In this document: positions 5,255-14,340 of the stretch, piece after piece
How the letters are laid out: each line of letters begins with the position of its first letter
Position numbering within the stretch: the stretch's first letter is position 1
Source of the DNA: a virus
Virus record (IMG/VR): IMGVR_UViG_3300043427_003710
Span: 1-27,941 of that record
Length of the DNA: 27,941 nucleotides
Direction: 5' to 3' (one strand)
Translations under genes and position numbers: made by a program
The notes under the pieces: model-generated
What the model was told of the DNA's origin: nothing
Database searches by the model: none
Seen by the model: the letters and a program-made list of their open reading frames with translations, nothing else

Positions 5255-7417
5255 GTGGCAGAGGAAAATCTCGGCACAGCCGTCCTAAGTATTGTTGTTG
5301 ATAGCAAAGGGCTAGAACAATCCCTAACTAAAGCTAAACAACAGATACAAAAAACATCCAGAGAGTTACAACGTAGCTTAACTGCTGCTCCCATAAACCC
5401 TGTAACAGGACGCACGGCGCGCAGCGAAAGAAACGATCCTATTCGGGCTGCGATACAACAACGCCGTGCAGATCAGCGTGCTCTGCAAACTGCCTCTGGT
5501 TCAGGACTTGGCAGTTTTTTACGCGATGTACGCCAGCGCGAAGAAGGTGAAAAGCGTATCGCCGCTGAACGCGCCAAAGGTTACAAGCAGGCAGAGTTTG
5601 CAGAAAAAACACTGCAAGCTCTCACCGAAAAACGCGCTGGCGCGGCGGCCAAAGCAGCAGGCGGTGGCGGACTAAGAGGTCGCGTTAGTGGCGCCGTAAG
5701 CTCAGGTCTAATCGGCGGCGGCTTCCCCCTTCTTTTTGGTCAGGGCCCCGGTGCTGCCGCAGGCGGCCTGGTTGGCGGCTTAGCGGGCGGCGCACTAGGA
5801 GGAGGTTTCGGCTTCGGTGCCTCCATCGTTGGCACGATCCTCGGCGCTGTCGTAGACGAAGCCCTCACCAAAGGCAAAGCACTCGCCGCTGCCTTCGATG
5901 ACCCAATCGGAAAATTCAGCGAGCTCCAGCAGGCTGCGCTGTTGTCCAGCTCTGCTGTCGAGAAAAATATCTCGGCTCTGATCGAGCAAGGTCGCAACGC
6001 CGAAGCCGCTGCGCTGATTCAACTCGACATCGCACAGAGGTTCGGTGATACGGGCGAACTCGACAACCTACGCAGCGCCTACGACGAGCTGGGGCGCGCC
6101 TTCAGCCAGCTCAGCGTCATCACAGCCAAGTACGTAGCCGGTCCCCTCGCCGACTTCATCAGCAAACTTGCCTCAAGTTTCCAGGCTTTCTCATCTCGAA
6201 GTCTCTTTGAGGAACGCCTCGCTGGAGCATCTCCGCAAGTAGAGGCAGAAGCCCGTGCCCGTGTGCGCTCCGCTGCCGCCGAACTATCCGGCAGCGGGTT
6301 AAGTCTCGCCGAGGTAGCCAACAAGGCATACCAGCAGGGACTCAACCTACTCGACGAACGGCTAGGAAAAACCAAGGAAATTCAAGCCGTAGAACAAGCC
6401 CTCGCCACCGCCAAGCAGCGCCAGAACCAACTCGACAGCATTGCCACTGAACAAATCCAAGCGCAGGTAGCTGGCTACGACCTGTTGAACCTGCAGCTAG
6501 AGAAGCAGCGTATTGAAACCCAAAGGCTGCAGGATCTACAAGCAGCACCACCGGAACAAGCTGGTGGTATCAACCGCAAGGCGCTTCAAGAATCCACACG
6601 CATTGAAGCCGAGATAAACAATCTGTTGCAGGATCGGGCTGCTCAGCGCGGTCTTGAGGCGGCCCAAGACAGCATCAAGCTCCAGAGCATCAACAGGCAG
6701 ATCGCAGCAACGCAGGCGCTAGGCAAAGCTGAGCGCGGCGTGGCACGTGACACGCTCTCCACGGTCCAGGGAATCCAGGCTGGCATCGCTGCAGCACGGG
6801 ATCGGGAGCGCGAGATCGGTGCCCAGATCGGCGCAGCCCGCCTTCGCGGTGGCGACGCCGGCGAACAAGAAGCTGCCCGCCTCGTCAGCCAACAACGAAT
6901 CGCCGCCGTCGAAACCCGCCTGGAACTTGAAAAAGGCGCCCTCGCCCTCACCGAAGCCGGCGAGAAACTCCGCGACGACCTCCGCAACGCTGTCCTCGAT
7001 TTCACCCGCGTCCGCAGCGACCCCGAAGGCCTCAACCGCTTCCTCAGCCCCCAACAACGCCAGCGCCGCGAGGAGTTCGACTTCCAGATACTGCTGCCTC
7101 AATTCCGCCAAGCCCAAGGCCGCTTTACTCAGCTGACTGGTGCGCCCGCACCCGAGTTCCGCGGCCCCACCGCCGGCGTCAACGAAGCCATCCGAAGATT
7201 TATCGCCTCAGTCCAAGCCGAAGACCAAGTCACCCGCAACCTCGTCAATACCCAAGCCGCCCTAAACACAAACTTAAACGTCTACAGCCAGGTCGTGGCC
7301 CAACTAACCACGGTCACCGCAGCGCTGGCCAACAAAAACTGGGCCGTTAACGTGGCAGTCTCCGGAGGCGAAGCCGCTGTCTACGGCGACGCCGTAAACG
7401 GAGCCATCTCACCATGA
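5255..7417 (+). CDS. Tail tape-measure protein
   Basis: A 720-residue protein starting at GTG 5255. The N-terminus (about 1-130) is charged and helical. A Gly/Ala-rich hydrophobic stretch at about 145-205 (GGLVGGLAGGALGGGFGFGA) is typical of tape measures and their membrane-active segments. The rest (about 290-640) is long, Gln/Ala/Arg-rich coiled coil. The protein would set tail length (about 0.15 nm per residue in the family, hence roughly 0.1 micrometre) and occupy the tube lumen. It overlaps the next gene by ATGA at 7414. The first 300 bases are visibly more AT-rich than the 3' half, suggesting a mosaic N-terminus. Confidence comes from length, position and composition, not a catalytic motif. 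Confidence 0.88.
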   Translation: MAEENLGTAVLSIVVDSKGLEQSLTKAKQQIQKTSRELQRSLTAAPINPVTGRTARSERNDPIRAAIQQRRADQRALQTASGSGLGSFLRDVRQREEGEKRIAAERAKGYKQAEFAEKTLQALTEKRAGAAAKAAGGGGLRGRVSGAVSSGLIGGGFPLLFGQGPGAAAGGLVGGLAGGALGGGFGFGASIVGTILGAVVDEALTKGKALAAAFDDPIGKFSELQQAALLSSSAVEKNISALIEQGRNAEAAALIQLDIAQRFGDTGELDNLRSAYDELGRAFSQLSVITAKYVAGPLADFISKLASSFQAFSSRSLFEERLAGASPQVEAEARARVRSAAAELSGSGLSLAEVANKAYQQGLNLLDERLGKTKEIQAVEQALATAKQRQNQLDSIATEQIQAQVAGYDLLNLQLEKQRIETQRLQDLQAAPPEQAGGINRKALQESTRIEAEINNLLQDRAAQRGLEAAQDSIKLQSINRQIAATQALGKAERGVARDTLSTVQGIQAGIAAARDREREIGAQIGAARLRGGDAGEQEAARLVSQQRIAAVETRLELEKGALALTEAGEKLRDDLRNAVLDFTRVRSDPEGLNRFLSPQQRQRREEFDFQILLPQFRQAQGRFTQLTGAPAPEFRGPTAGVNEAIRRFIASVQAEDQVTRNLVNTQAALNTNLNVYSQVVAQLTTVTAALANKNWAVNVAVSGGEAAVYGDAVNGAISP

Positions 7418-8175
7418 CCATCACCATCGGCGGTTTCACCTGCCAGACCTTGACCGCCCAACCCTTCGGCTACGAAGGCGACGCCCGCTCCGGCCTCACC
7501 TCCCGCACATTTCAGATCAGCGGCCTACTCACCCCGACCCAGTGGCAGTCGCTGGTCAGCGTCTACAACACCTGGCGCGACACCCGCATCACCGACGCCG
7601 ACACCCTCAGCAGCGGCGTGGTTGGCACCACCATCGCCCTGACAGTCAACGCCAACGGCCTTAGCGTCACAGCACTTGCCTGCTGGTTCGCCGAGGCCCC
7701 AACCGGTGAGCAGGCCGGCGCCTACATCAACGCCAGCCTCACCCTCGTCGACGCCAACCAAGCCCTCGCCGTCCTACTCAAGGAACAAGAAAAATCCCGC
7801 CAAAGCACCGAGGCCACAACCCCCTCCCTTGGCACGATCACCTTTACCCGCGCCACCGGCACCAGCCCCATAGTCACCCTGACCGCCCCAATGGACACCC
7901 GCCAAGACGGGCCCACGGTCTCCCTAACCGCCACTGGCACCAGCTACGTCACCGGTCCCCTGATCGCCCACAAGATCCGCAACGTCGAGGGCTACATCAG
8001 CACCGGCACCTTCGCCGACCTACTGTCCTGGTACGACGAAACCATCGTCGCCGTACCCGCCGCCACCAGCTACTTCCCTATCACCGCCCCAACCGCCACA
8101 GCGGAAGTCATAATCACCGGCGGCGTTAAGGCCACTCGCTACAGCGTCACCCTGACCGTGCTCCAGATTCTCTGA
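7414..8175 (+). CDS. Distal-tail-like / minor tail protein
   Basis: A 253-residue protein (MTITIGGFTCQTLTAQPFGY) rich in beta strands, Thr and Ser. It contains FQISGLLTPTQWQSLVSVYNTWRD-like sequence at about residues 33-57 and two similar beta-rich halves. It starts within the tape-measure stop (ATGA) and its TGA overlaps the hub gene start, so three tail genes are translated in tandem. The slot directly after a tape measure normally holds the distal tail protein, which forms the ring joining tube to hub. I see no diagnostic motif, so the assignment is from position. Confidence 0.6.
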   Translation: MTITIGGFTCQTLTAQPFGYEGDARSGLTSRTFQISGLLTPTQWQSLVSVYNTWRDTRITDADTLSSGVVGTTIALTVNANGLSVTALACWFAEAPTGEQAGAYINASLTLVDANQALAVLLKEQEKSRQSTEATTPSLGTITFTRATGTSPIVTLTAPMDTRQDGPTVSLTATGTSYVTGPLIAHKIRNVEGYISTGTFADLLSWYDETIVAVPAATSYFPITAPTATAEVIITGGVKATRYSVTLTVLQIL

Positions 8176-11100
8176 TGGCCATTGACATCCGCGCCACGGT
8201 CACCTGCAGCCTTGGAACGCTCATCAGCGGCTCCATCAGCGACGACTACATCCAGGGCAGCGGCCTAGTCAAAACCAAGGGCAGCGTCGAAATCAGCGGC
8301 ACCATCACCCCCGCGATTGGTACGGTCGTCACCTTCAGCTACACCAAAGGCGGCGTCACCCGCAGCATCCCCCGCAAGCTGCGCGTCATGAGCAGCTTCG
8401 CCGACCCCTTCCGCCGCACCACGAAAGTCGAGCTCGGCTGCAAGCTCACCTACCTCAGCGATCTCCAAGAACCTGTCGACTGGACCGCCTTCGACGACCC
8501 GGAAAACGCCACCTACACCGAAGACGACGCCCGCATCGTCACCCTGCCCATCCGCGCCTCCAGCGCAATGGACAAGTGCCTTACCGAACTCGGCATCACC
8601 GCCAGCAGCAACCCCCTAACCAACAAATTCTCAGTCACCAACTTTGACTTCGGCGGCGGCTACGTCCAGGTCCTCAACGACCTCCTCGTCTCTGAGTCCT
8701 ACTGCGGCTACCTCGACACCAGCGAAGTGCTCCAGGTCTTCGCCCTAGACCAAGACGCTGGCACGGGCCCCGTCTTCACCTCCGCCGACATCGTCGATCT
8801 CGGCCCCATCGGCGTTGGTGCGCTCCCGGGAGAAGCCGTAACAGTCAGCTACTCCACCCTCAAACTCAAACAACCCGACCCCGCCGACAACGACCCCAAC
8901 TCAGAAGCTGCACAAACCCGCCTCTGGGAACGCAATAAAACTATAGCCACCGATCTCACCTATTACGTCGGTGATCAACGCTTCACAGGAAGCGAAATTA
9001 CCGAAACAATCACGACTTACAGTAGAATTGCAGGCTCAGATTTACCCGTCAAAAGAATTACAACAGAATCCGCCAACGCCGCAAAAATAGCCGGCAGCAT
9101 CGGTACAGCCTACGTAAATAACGGCCTCGGTTTTAACAACGCATTTGTAAACACACGTGTAGAAGAGGAGTACATAACGTACGATTCCGAAGGCAACAAA
9201 GTAACAAGCGACACTTACGTATACGAACAGGCTTTAACTGTTTTTGGCAGTCTAAGCCTCACCTACGTATTCTCTGACATTGACTTTGTTAGCTTTAATT
9301 TTGTACTTGTGCCTAGCGGACGGGTAGAACAAACCTACAGCACAATCGGAACGGCTCAACAAGAAGTAACTTCGACATACGTCTTGTGGCCATTTACACT
9401 CTCCGGTCAACAAGCCGTCGCTGAATACAGCGAACAGCTACAGACAGCATCAGCTGTTACAGATTTTGTTAACGGCGTTAGCAGCTCTGGCCTGGTCCAC
9501 GAACGCACAACCACAAGCATCAACACAGTTGGAACGATCAATGGCCGTCCCAGTGACCTGAACAACGCCACTTACGCAAAAGGCGGCGACCCCAACAACG
9601 GCTGGCGCACTGACAGCCAAGCAAGCCTGGAACTGGCCGTCGGTAGCGCCACAGCCCAGCGCCGCATCGAGCTGTCGATGCCCTACGCACCAGACGACAC
9701 CTTCAGCGGCCCCACCGGTGGTCCGTTCACCGCCACCGCCAGCGACGCCCCCGCCAAAGCCAACCGCTACGGCCGCGTCCAAAACCGCCTCCTGCTCGGC
9801 AACCGCAGCGGCATCAACCTCCAGCTTGCACCCGAAAAGCTCCCCGCCGCCCCTTACTCCCCGCTCTACGTCCAAGCCAACGGCCTGACCGCCCTGTACC
9901 GCGCCAACGGCACCAACTGGGCCTTCGACAGCAATGGCATTGTCTGCTCAGTCGACGCCCTGTTCTGGGCCGCTGTCGGCGGCACTGGCACGTTCTGGTT
10001 CCCCGTCGCCCCAGGCATCACCACCCTCCCCACCACCCCGGCCATCGTCGATGGCACGATGACCCCCACCACCACAGTCCTCCCCTACAACGAAACCGCC
10101 GTCTACGACGGTGTCCTCCACACCCGCCTCGACGTAACCAAATTCGAGTACAGCCTGACCCTGCTAACCGTAATACCCACGTTCATCCTCCAAATAGACA
10201 CACAAGCTTTCAACATCAGACTGCTGGACGCCGACAGCAACAGCTTCACCACCACAGGCCAAGCCGCTGCCCTGGTACGCCGCTACCGTCTGATCTCCGC
10301 TGCAACCAGCTTCGTTACGACAGGCTTCAGCGCAGGCAGTGTCCGCACCTTTGCCATCGGCAGCAACGTCGGCACCTTCACCCTCACCGGCCAAGACAGC
10401 GCACTGGTCTACCAGCGCAACCCAATGCCCGCCGACCTCGGCACCTTCACCCTGAGTGGACAGGACGCCACCTTCACCAAAGGCCAAATCATGGCCGCCG
10501 AGGTAGGCACCTTCACCCTCACCGGCCAAGACACTGATCTACGCAAAACAGCAATAATTACAGCCGACCTTGGTACGTTTAGTCTGACCGGGCAAACAGC
10601 AGACCTTGTATACGCACAAAGCCAGACGGCCATCCTTTACTACCAGGGTAATGGCTCTACACAATCAATTACGGGAGCCGGATTTGAGCCAGGTTTTGTG
10701 GCGCTTAAGCGGCGAGGCTTTAACGGCACACACGGCTGGTTCGACATTGTAAGAGGTGCAACTAAATACATTGCACCAGGCCAAGTGCTTCAGGAGACTA
10801 CAGATGCAGACAGCCTTACCAGTTTTGACGCCGATGGTTTTACTTTAGGTACTAGTGGCATTTTCAATCAAAATAGTGGCGCGGTAACAGGTACATGGCT
10901 GGCTTGGTGTCTCGCCAAAGGATCAACGCCAGCTAATAACACTAACGGTACTGTGACAACAAATGTCAGCAGTAACACTTCAGCAGAATACAGTATATTT
11001 ACTTACACAGGTGTGGGTAATACTAGTAAGACACTTGGCCACGGATTAACAGGCGCACCAGACCTTGTGTTGATTAAACGCAGAGGCAGCACTAATTCTT

Positions 11101-11579
11101 CTCTTGTGGGCGGCACTATAATAGGCAACGAACTTTACTACGATCTCAACCAGACAACTGCCACCGCAACAAGTAGTGTATTTGTATATCAAAGCTTTAG
11201 TTCTACTCTTATTTCTGTTGGCAGCACTCTTTCACAGGATGGTCAAGACTATATGGGATGGGCGTTTAAAGCTAAGAGTGGTAGCAGCAACATCGCTGAT
11301 TTTACCGGAGACGGCACCACCACATATTCTGTCTCTCTTGGCTACACACCGAAAGTTCTAATACTTAAAAACACTTCAACTACTGCAGGTGATTGGCTAC
11401 TTTGTTACAGACCTTCAGGTGGAACTGGGTACGTAAATACTGTATCTTTTAACAAAACTGATGAGGAGTCTACCAGCACTACGGTTCAATTCACCGGCAC
11501 AGGCTTTAGCGTGGATGTCGGCGGCCCGGGTAACATAAGCGGTGGCGCTACCCGCGCCCTCTACTTCGCTATGAAGTGA
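8175..11579 (+). CDS. Large tail hub / tip protein with C-terminal repeats and fibre domains
   Basis: A 1134-residue protein. The N-terminal 400 residues (MAIDIRATVTCSLGTLISGS, CYS-poor beta-rich segments, then AMDKCLTELGI and YVQVLNDLLVSESYCGYLDT at about 135-180) look like a baseplate-hub domain. At about 730-815 lies a run of 22-23-residue repeats with the core GTFTLTGQD. From about 815 to the end is a fibre-type region beginning ILYYQGNGSTQSITGAGFEP and ending RALYFAMK. It resembles DUF7483 domains of phage surface proteins and appears to hold about two copies. The protein therefore combines structural attachment with a surface-exposed adhesion end. DNA of about 8930-9480 and 10540-11560 is clearly AT-richer than the rest, indicating module exchange. 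Confidence 0.75.
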   Translation: MAIDIRATVTCSLGTLISGSISDDYIQGSGLVKTKGSVEISGTITPAIGTVVTFSYTKGGVTRSIPRKLRVMSSFADPFRRTTKVELGCKLTYLSDLQEPVDWTAFDDPENATYTEDDARIVTLPIRASSAMDKCLTELGITASSNPLTNKFSVTNFDFGGGYVQVLNDLLVSESYCGYLDTSEVLQVFALDQDAGTGPVFTSADIVDLGPIGVGALPGEAVTVSYSTLKLKQPDPADNDPNSEAAQTRLWERNKTIATDLTYYVGDQRFTGSEITETITTYSRIAGSDLPVKRITTESANAAKIAGSIGTAYVNNGLGFNNAFVNTRVEEEYITYDSEGNKVTSDTYVYEQALTVFGSLSLTYVFSDIDFVSFNFVLVPSGRVEQTYSTIGTAQQEVTSTYVLWPFTLSGQQAVAEYSEQLQTASAVTDFVNGVSSSGLVHERTTTSINTVGTINGRPSDLNNATYAKGGDPNNGWRTDSQASLELAVGSATAQRRIELSMPYAPDDTFSGPTGGPFTATASDAPAKANRYGRVQNRLLLGNRSGINLQLAPEKLPAAPYSPLYVQANGLTALYRANGTNWAFDSNGIVCSVDALFWAAVGGTGTFWFPVAPGITTLPTTPAIVDGTMTPTTTVLPYNETAVYDGVLHTRLDVTKFEYSLTLLTVIPTFILQIDTQAFNIRLLDADSNSFTTTGQAAALVRRYRLISAATSFVTTGFSAGSVRTFAIGSNVGTFTLTGQDSALVYQRNPMPADLGTFTLSGQDATFTKGQIMAAEVGTFTLTGQDTDLRKTAIITADLGTFSLTGQTADLVYAQSQTAILYYQGNGSTQSITGAGFEPGFVALKRRGFNGTHGWFDIVRGATKYIAPGQVLQETTDADSLTSFDADGFTLGTSGIFNQNSGAVTGTWLAWCLAKGSTPANNTNGTVTTNVSSNTSAEYSIFTYTGVGNTSKTLGHGLTGAPDLVLIKRRGSTNSSLVGGTIIGNELYYDLNQTTATATSSVFVYQSFSSTLISVGSTLSQDGQDYMGWAFKAKSGSSNIADFTGDGTTTYSVSLGYTPKVLILKNTSTTAGDWLLCYRPSGGTGYVNTVSFNKTDEESTSTTVQFTGTGFSVDVGGPGNISGGATRALYFAMK
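10371..10620 (+). repeat. In-frame 66-69 bp repeats encoding GTFTLTGQD units
   Basis: Four clear units start at 10371, 10440, 10506 and 10572 (spacings 69, 66 and 66 bp). They encode GTFTLTGQDS, GTFTLSGQDA, GTFTLTGQDT and GTFSLTGQTA, each followed by 12-13 variable residues. Two degenerate units precede them (from about 10240). They form a beta-repeat linker between hub and fibre ends of the protein and offer a route for length change by recombination. Confidence 0.85.
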
Positions 11580-11581
11580 CC

Positions 11582-11600
11582 ACGGAAACCTAGGTAAAGA
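11582..11600 (+). promoter_or_regulatory. Late start-associated motif before the 11612 gene
   Basis: ACGGAAACCTAGGTAAAGA begins a few bases after the hub gene stop. Its CTAGG core (11590-11594) ends 17 nt before ATG 11612. There is no Shine-Dalgarno between motif and start. Confidence 0.63.
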
Positions 11601-11611
11601 CCCTCTCCTGT

Positions 11612-12034
11612 ATGGCAGCCTTCAACAAGTTCAACAGCTTTGTCGAGGCCTTGGCCGAGAAGAAGCACGACCTTGGGGCCGACACCCTGAAGGTACTGCT
11701 GACCAACACCGCTCCAGTTGCCACCAACACCGTCAAGGCCAACCTCACCGAGATCACCGCGGCCAACGGCTACACCGCCGGCGGAGCCACCGCCAGCATT
11801 ACCAGCAGCTCCCAGACCAGCGGCACCTACAAGCTGGTGCTCGGCGATCCAGCCACCTGGACAGCCACCGGTGGCTCCATTGGCCCCTTCCGCTACGCGG
11901 TCCTCTACAACGACACAGCCGCCAACGACGAGCTGATCGGCTGGTGGGACTACGGCTCCAGCATTACCCTGGCCACCGGTGAGAGCTTTGCGGTCGACTT
12001 CGACCCCACCACCGGCGTCCTAACGATCGCCTGA
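11612..12034 (+). CDS. Small phage tail protein (140 aa)
   Basis: A 140-residue protein (MAAFNKFNSFVEALAEKKHD...TLKVLLTNTAPVATNTVKAN...ITAANGYTAGG...WTATGGSIGPFRYAVLYNDT...LIGWWDYGSSITLATGESF). This is a family I associate with the distal-tail region of many siphoviruses, in which the NGY-TAGG and FRYAVLYND patterns recur. It probably forms a beta-barrel tail-tip or fibre-attachment subunit; its biochemical role is not known to me. It is preceded by a late motif and followed after 3 bases by the 12038 gene, so 11612-14340 may be one unit with an extra site at 13726. Confidence 0.72.
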   Translation: MAAFNKFNSFVEALAEKKHDLGADTLKVLLTNTAPVATNTVKANLTEITAANGYTAGGATASITSSSQTSGTYKLVLGDPATWTATGGSIGPFRYAVLYNDTAANDELIGWWDYGSSITLATGESFAVDFDPTTGVLTIA

Positions 12035-12037
12035 TCC

Positions 12038-12442
12038 ATGGCCCTCACTGTAACCGTCAGCCAAAAAGAGCTGGAGCGCGTCGCCGCGTTGGCCTACGAA
12101 GGCGAGACCATCAAGATCATGCTCTGCAGCATCGGCGCGACCGGCTACACCGCCGAAACCACCGTCGCCAACTGGCAGAGCATCGAGAAGAGCGGCAACG
12201 GCTACGTCCGCTTCTCCCAGCTGATCGCCACTGGCGCGTATGACGCTGTCGACGCTCGCTACGAGATCCCCGCAATCGACGCCGCCTTCACCGCCACCGG
12301 CGCCGGCTACAGCTACGACCGCGTCGTGGTCTACGTCGATGGCGCCACCTACGTCCACAGCGTCATCACGGAGGACCCCAACATCACCCTCGCCCCCGGC
12401 CAAACACAGACCTACCGCGTCACCCTGTCAACCGACGACTAA
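12038..12442 (+). CDS. Hypothetical tail-associated protein (134 aa)
   Basis: A 134-residue protein (MALTVTVSQKELERVAALAY, EGETIKIMLCSIGATGYTAE, NGYVRFSQLIATGAYDAVDA, YSYDRVVVYVDGATYVHSVI, PGQTQTYRVTLSTDD). The layout resembles the preceding protein: short helix, beta strands, a GY-T turn, and an end where a value is displayed on strands. The two may be distant relatives from a duplication. It starts 3 bases after the 11612 gene stop. No named family is recognised; a role in the tail tip is suggested only by position. Confidence 0.65.
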   Translation: MALTVTVSQKELERVAALAYEGETIKIMLCSIGATGYTAETTVANWQSIEKSGNGYVRFSQLIATGAYDAVDARYEIPAIDAAFTATGAGYSYDRVVVYVDGATYVHSVITEDPNITLAPGQTQTYRVTLSTDD

Positions 12443-12451
12443 GGTGCTGCC

Positions 12452-13603
12452 ATGAGCACCAACATCAACATCGCAGTTGGCGACGCTGCTCTACTGAATC
12501 GGGCCAAGCGACAACAGCAGGCCAGCCGCCAAGCCCAACTGGAACGCGAATCCACCGCCCGCCTACAAGCACAATCACGCACTGCTGCCCTCGCCGCAAC
12601 CGGTAGAAACGCCGCCGCCGCTACAGCACAGAACACCACCGACGCAAAGACTCCTCAACTGGAGCGACGCCCTGCAGCAACAAGAGACGCAGGAGTCGGG
12701 TTCAACCTTGTCCCCTCCGCAGACTACGCATCGTTCGGCTTCAACGCATTAACACGAGGCATCAACGCCAAAACATTTACAAATATCATTGCATTCGATA
12801 CAGGAAACTACACAACATATTTCAGACCCGAGTACGCAGCAACTGGCGGCCCAGCCAACTCAAGCTATCTGCGCACACCAGTAGAAACCAGAGGCGCAAC
12901 CTACATACACGAACTCTATTACTACGTCAGCGACACACCTGGCACGCAAGGCATACGCATCGCTGATCCGGTTCGAATTCTTACTTCAAGCGGGGAAGTA
13001 CCAGCCCAGCAAATAAGAAAACCACTCCACAAATTAAAGTCATACACTGTAGAGTGCTACTTACAGGCAGGCGCAAACGGACCCGTCTCCGGAATAACCA
13101 ATATCCTCTGCAACACTCAATTCGATATCAAAACAGACACCCCCTCTACACCTGCGGTTAGACTGGTCAGAGGATTCCTAGTTTTTAACTCTGTAGGAAC
13201 TAACGCAAACACCTTCAGGCTGGAACTAAGAGGCGCAAACGAAATAGCAAAAGCAAACGTCTACTTCGGTTATGACGACCCCCTCAAGCCACCTGGCACG
13301 TACATCTGGCCCACCAAACTGGACTTCGGCGGCTGGTACCATGTCGCCTATGTCCGAAACAACAACGTAGAGTCCTTTTACTTTGAAGGGCAACTAATCG
13401 CAGCTCAGACATCAGATTTAAGTTTTCTAGCCGCTATACCAGACTCAGCCTTAACGGATGTGTACATCCAATTTCAGACAGGTGAGTTTGGTGTTACAGC
13501 CAACCCCATCCTGCGACCGGGCATACACGGCCTTAGGTTTACGAGTAGGGCCCTGTACAGCGGAAACTTTGTACCCCCACCCCAACTCACAACGCTTGGT
13601 TGA
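12452..13603 (+). CDS. Tail fibre-like protein with a C-terminal lectin domain
   Basis: A 383-residue protein. Residues 1-80 are helical, Gln/Ala/Arg-rich (RAKRQQQASRQAQLERESTA) and probably form a coiled-coil stalk. Residues about 90-383 form a beta-rich concanavalin/LamG-like domain: YTVECYLQAG, then GGWYHVAYVRNNNVESFYFEG, and the closing HGLRFTSRALYSGNFVPPP. These match the usual LamG motifs WhHvAyvr, yidG and glRitk-ARYtgnFtpP. It likely binds a surface glycan. An AAGG near the ATG may act as Shine-Dalgarno. From about 12720 the DNA becomes more AT-rich, marking an exchanged adhesin segment. Confidence 0.72.
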   Translation: MSTNINIAVGDAALLNRAKRQQQASRQAQLERESTARLQAQSRTAALAATGRNAAAATAQNTTDAKTPQLERRPAATRDAGVGFNLVPSADYASFGFNALTRGINAKTFTNIIAFDTGNYTTYFRPEYAATGGPANSSYLRTPVETRGATYIHELYYYVSDTPGTQGIRIADPVRILTSSGEVPAQQIRKPLHKLKSYTVECYLQAGANGPVSGITNILCNTQFDIKTDTPSTPAVRLVRGFLVFNSVGTNANTFRLELRGANEIAKANVYFGYDDPLKPPGTYIWPTKLDFGGWYHVAYVRNNNVESFYFEGQLIAAQTSDLSFLAAIPDSALTDVYIQFQTGEFGVTANPILRPGIHGLRFTSRALYSGNFVPPPQLTTLG

Positions 13604-13606
13604 CCG

Positions 13607-13729
13607 ATGAACCCCATCCCAGATCCACGCAAGCTGCTCACCCAGCTTCAAATCCAGACCCAAGCCAACCGCTATGCGCTGCTGCGCAGGCAATCAGACC
13701 AGAAGGTCATCACCTCTGTCAAGGGCTAG
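13607..13729 (+). CDS. Small hypothetical protein (40 aa) upstream of the chaperone
   Basis: ATG 13607, 3 bases after the fibre gene stop, to TAG 13727-13729 gives 40 residues: MNPIPDPRKLLTQLQIQTQA then NRYALLRRQSDQKVITSVKG. It has a Pro-rich start and an amphipathic helix. The tight spacing and coding-like sequence support it over the competing frame from 13600, which carries an unconvincing extension of the next gene. The stop codon lies inside a CTAGACTG element before the next gene, as happens again at 14922. Function unknown. Confidence 0.6.
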   Translation: MNPIPDPRKLLTQLQIQTQANRYALLRRQSDQKVITSVKG

Positions 13730-13746
13730 ACTGTCAGAAAAGACAG
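13726..13746 (+). promoter_or_regulatory. CTAGACTG element and small hairpin before the chaperone gene
   Basis: CTAGACTG (13726-13733) ends 19 nt before ATG 13753, the position occupied by CTAGG in the late motifs. It is shared with the element at 16372. CTGTC (13731-13735) can pair with GACAG (13742-13746) around AGAAAA, so the leader could also form a hairpin. Whether this is a variant promoter or an RNA structure is open. Confidence 0.4.
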
Positions 13747-13752
13747 CCTCGA

Positions 13753-14340
13753 ATGAAGGGCCTCACCTTTGTCTCCGCTCCAGCGCAGACCAAAACCCGC
13801 CGCCTTGGAACGCCTGCCAGCGGCATCATCGAGATGCCCGAGCTTGGCGGCCTGACCGTTGACGAGGCCGACACAATCCAAGAGCTGCTAGCCATGGAGG
13901 AAAGCAGCTTCGTCAAAGGCGCCCAGATCGCCGACGCCATCTCCAAAGAAGAGAAGATCAGCATCAGCGAAGCCTTCAACATCATCGAGGCTTCCATCAG
14001 CGGCCGCACCATGGAGGCCACCGCCGACGAGATCCGCTGCCGCCACGCCGCCCGCATCGAACAAGTCGCCAAGGTCTACACCGCCGCTGGTACGCGCAAC
14101 ATCCGCGCCACCGTCACCGCCCTGATCCGCCACCGCCAGAACCTTCCCGACTGGAGCATGGCCGACACCGGCACCCTCCACAAGACCCTCCGTGACGCCA
14201 TCTGGGAGCTGGCACAAGACGAGCAGATCGCCGAAGACATGCCCGCTTCCCCACCGACAGAAGAAGAGCTGGGAAAGCCGCAGCCGGACACCACCGACAG
14301 TCCCAAACGGACTGGGCGGAAATCTTCTGGGAACTCGTAG
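13753..14340 (+). CDS. Tail assembly chaperone, G-like (zero-frame product)
   Basis: A 195-residue protein from ATG 13753 (MKGLTFVSAPAQTKTRRLGT). An in-frame longer version from 13600 exists, but its extra 51 residues look non-coding and overlap the 40-aa gene. The body is helical and acidic (LTVDEADTIQELLAMEESSF, ISISEAFNIIEASISG), and the C-terminus is a hydrophilic linker (PPTEEELGKPQPDTTDSPKR). This fits the G-type chaperone that coats the tape measure during tail assembly and is absent from virions. The decisive feature is a GGGAAAG slippery heptamer at 14271-14277, in phase G-GGA-AAG, 21 codons before the TAG at 14338-14340. A -1 shift there enters the frame of the following ORF. Position is odd: about 6 kb after the tape-measure gene. 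Confidence 0.75.
   Translation: MKGLTFVSAPAQTKTRRLGTPASGIIEMPELGGLTVDEADTIQELLAMEESSFVKGAQIADAISKEEKISISEAFNIIEASISGRTMEATADEIRCRHAARIEQVAKVYTAAGTRNIRATVTALIRHRQNLPDWSMADTGTLHKTLRDAIWELAQDEQIAEDMPASPPTEEELGKPQPDTTDSPKRTGRKSSGNS
14271..14277 (+). other. Programmed -1 ribosomal frameshift site (GGGAAAG)
   Basis: GGGAAAG is the heptamer used by lambda gpG/gpGT. Here the zero frame reads GGA (14272-14274) AAG (14275-14277), so the -1 slip gives GGG AAA and continues with GCC at 14277. The -1 frame is then open to 14924. A 6-bp hairpin, CAGTCC-CAAAC-GGACTG, at 14298-14314 lies 20 nt downstream and might stimulate slipping, although the distance is longer than usual. Confidence 0.82.

Noticed and set aside
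13600-13752. N-terminal extension of the chaperone gene
   Set aside because: The 51 residues look non-coding, overlap the better 40-aa ORF, and start upstream of the motif-like element at 13726.
14302-14308. CCCAAAC as an alternative slippery heptamer
   Set aside because: The zero frame reads CCC-AAA-C, which is not the X-XXY-YYZ phase, and slipping gives poor pairing. GGGAAAG at 14271 is in phase.
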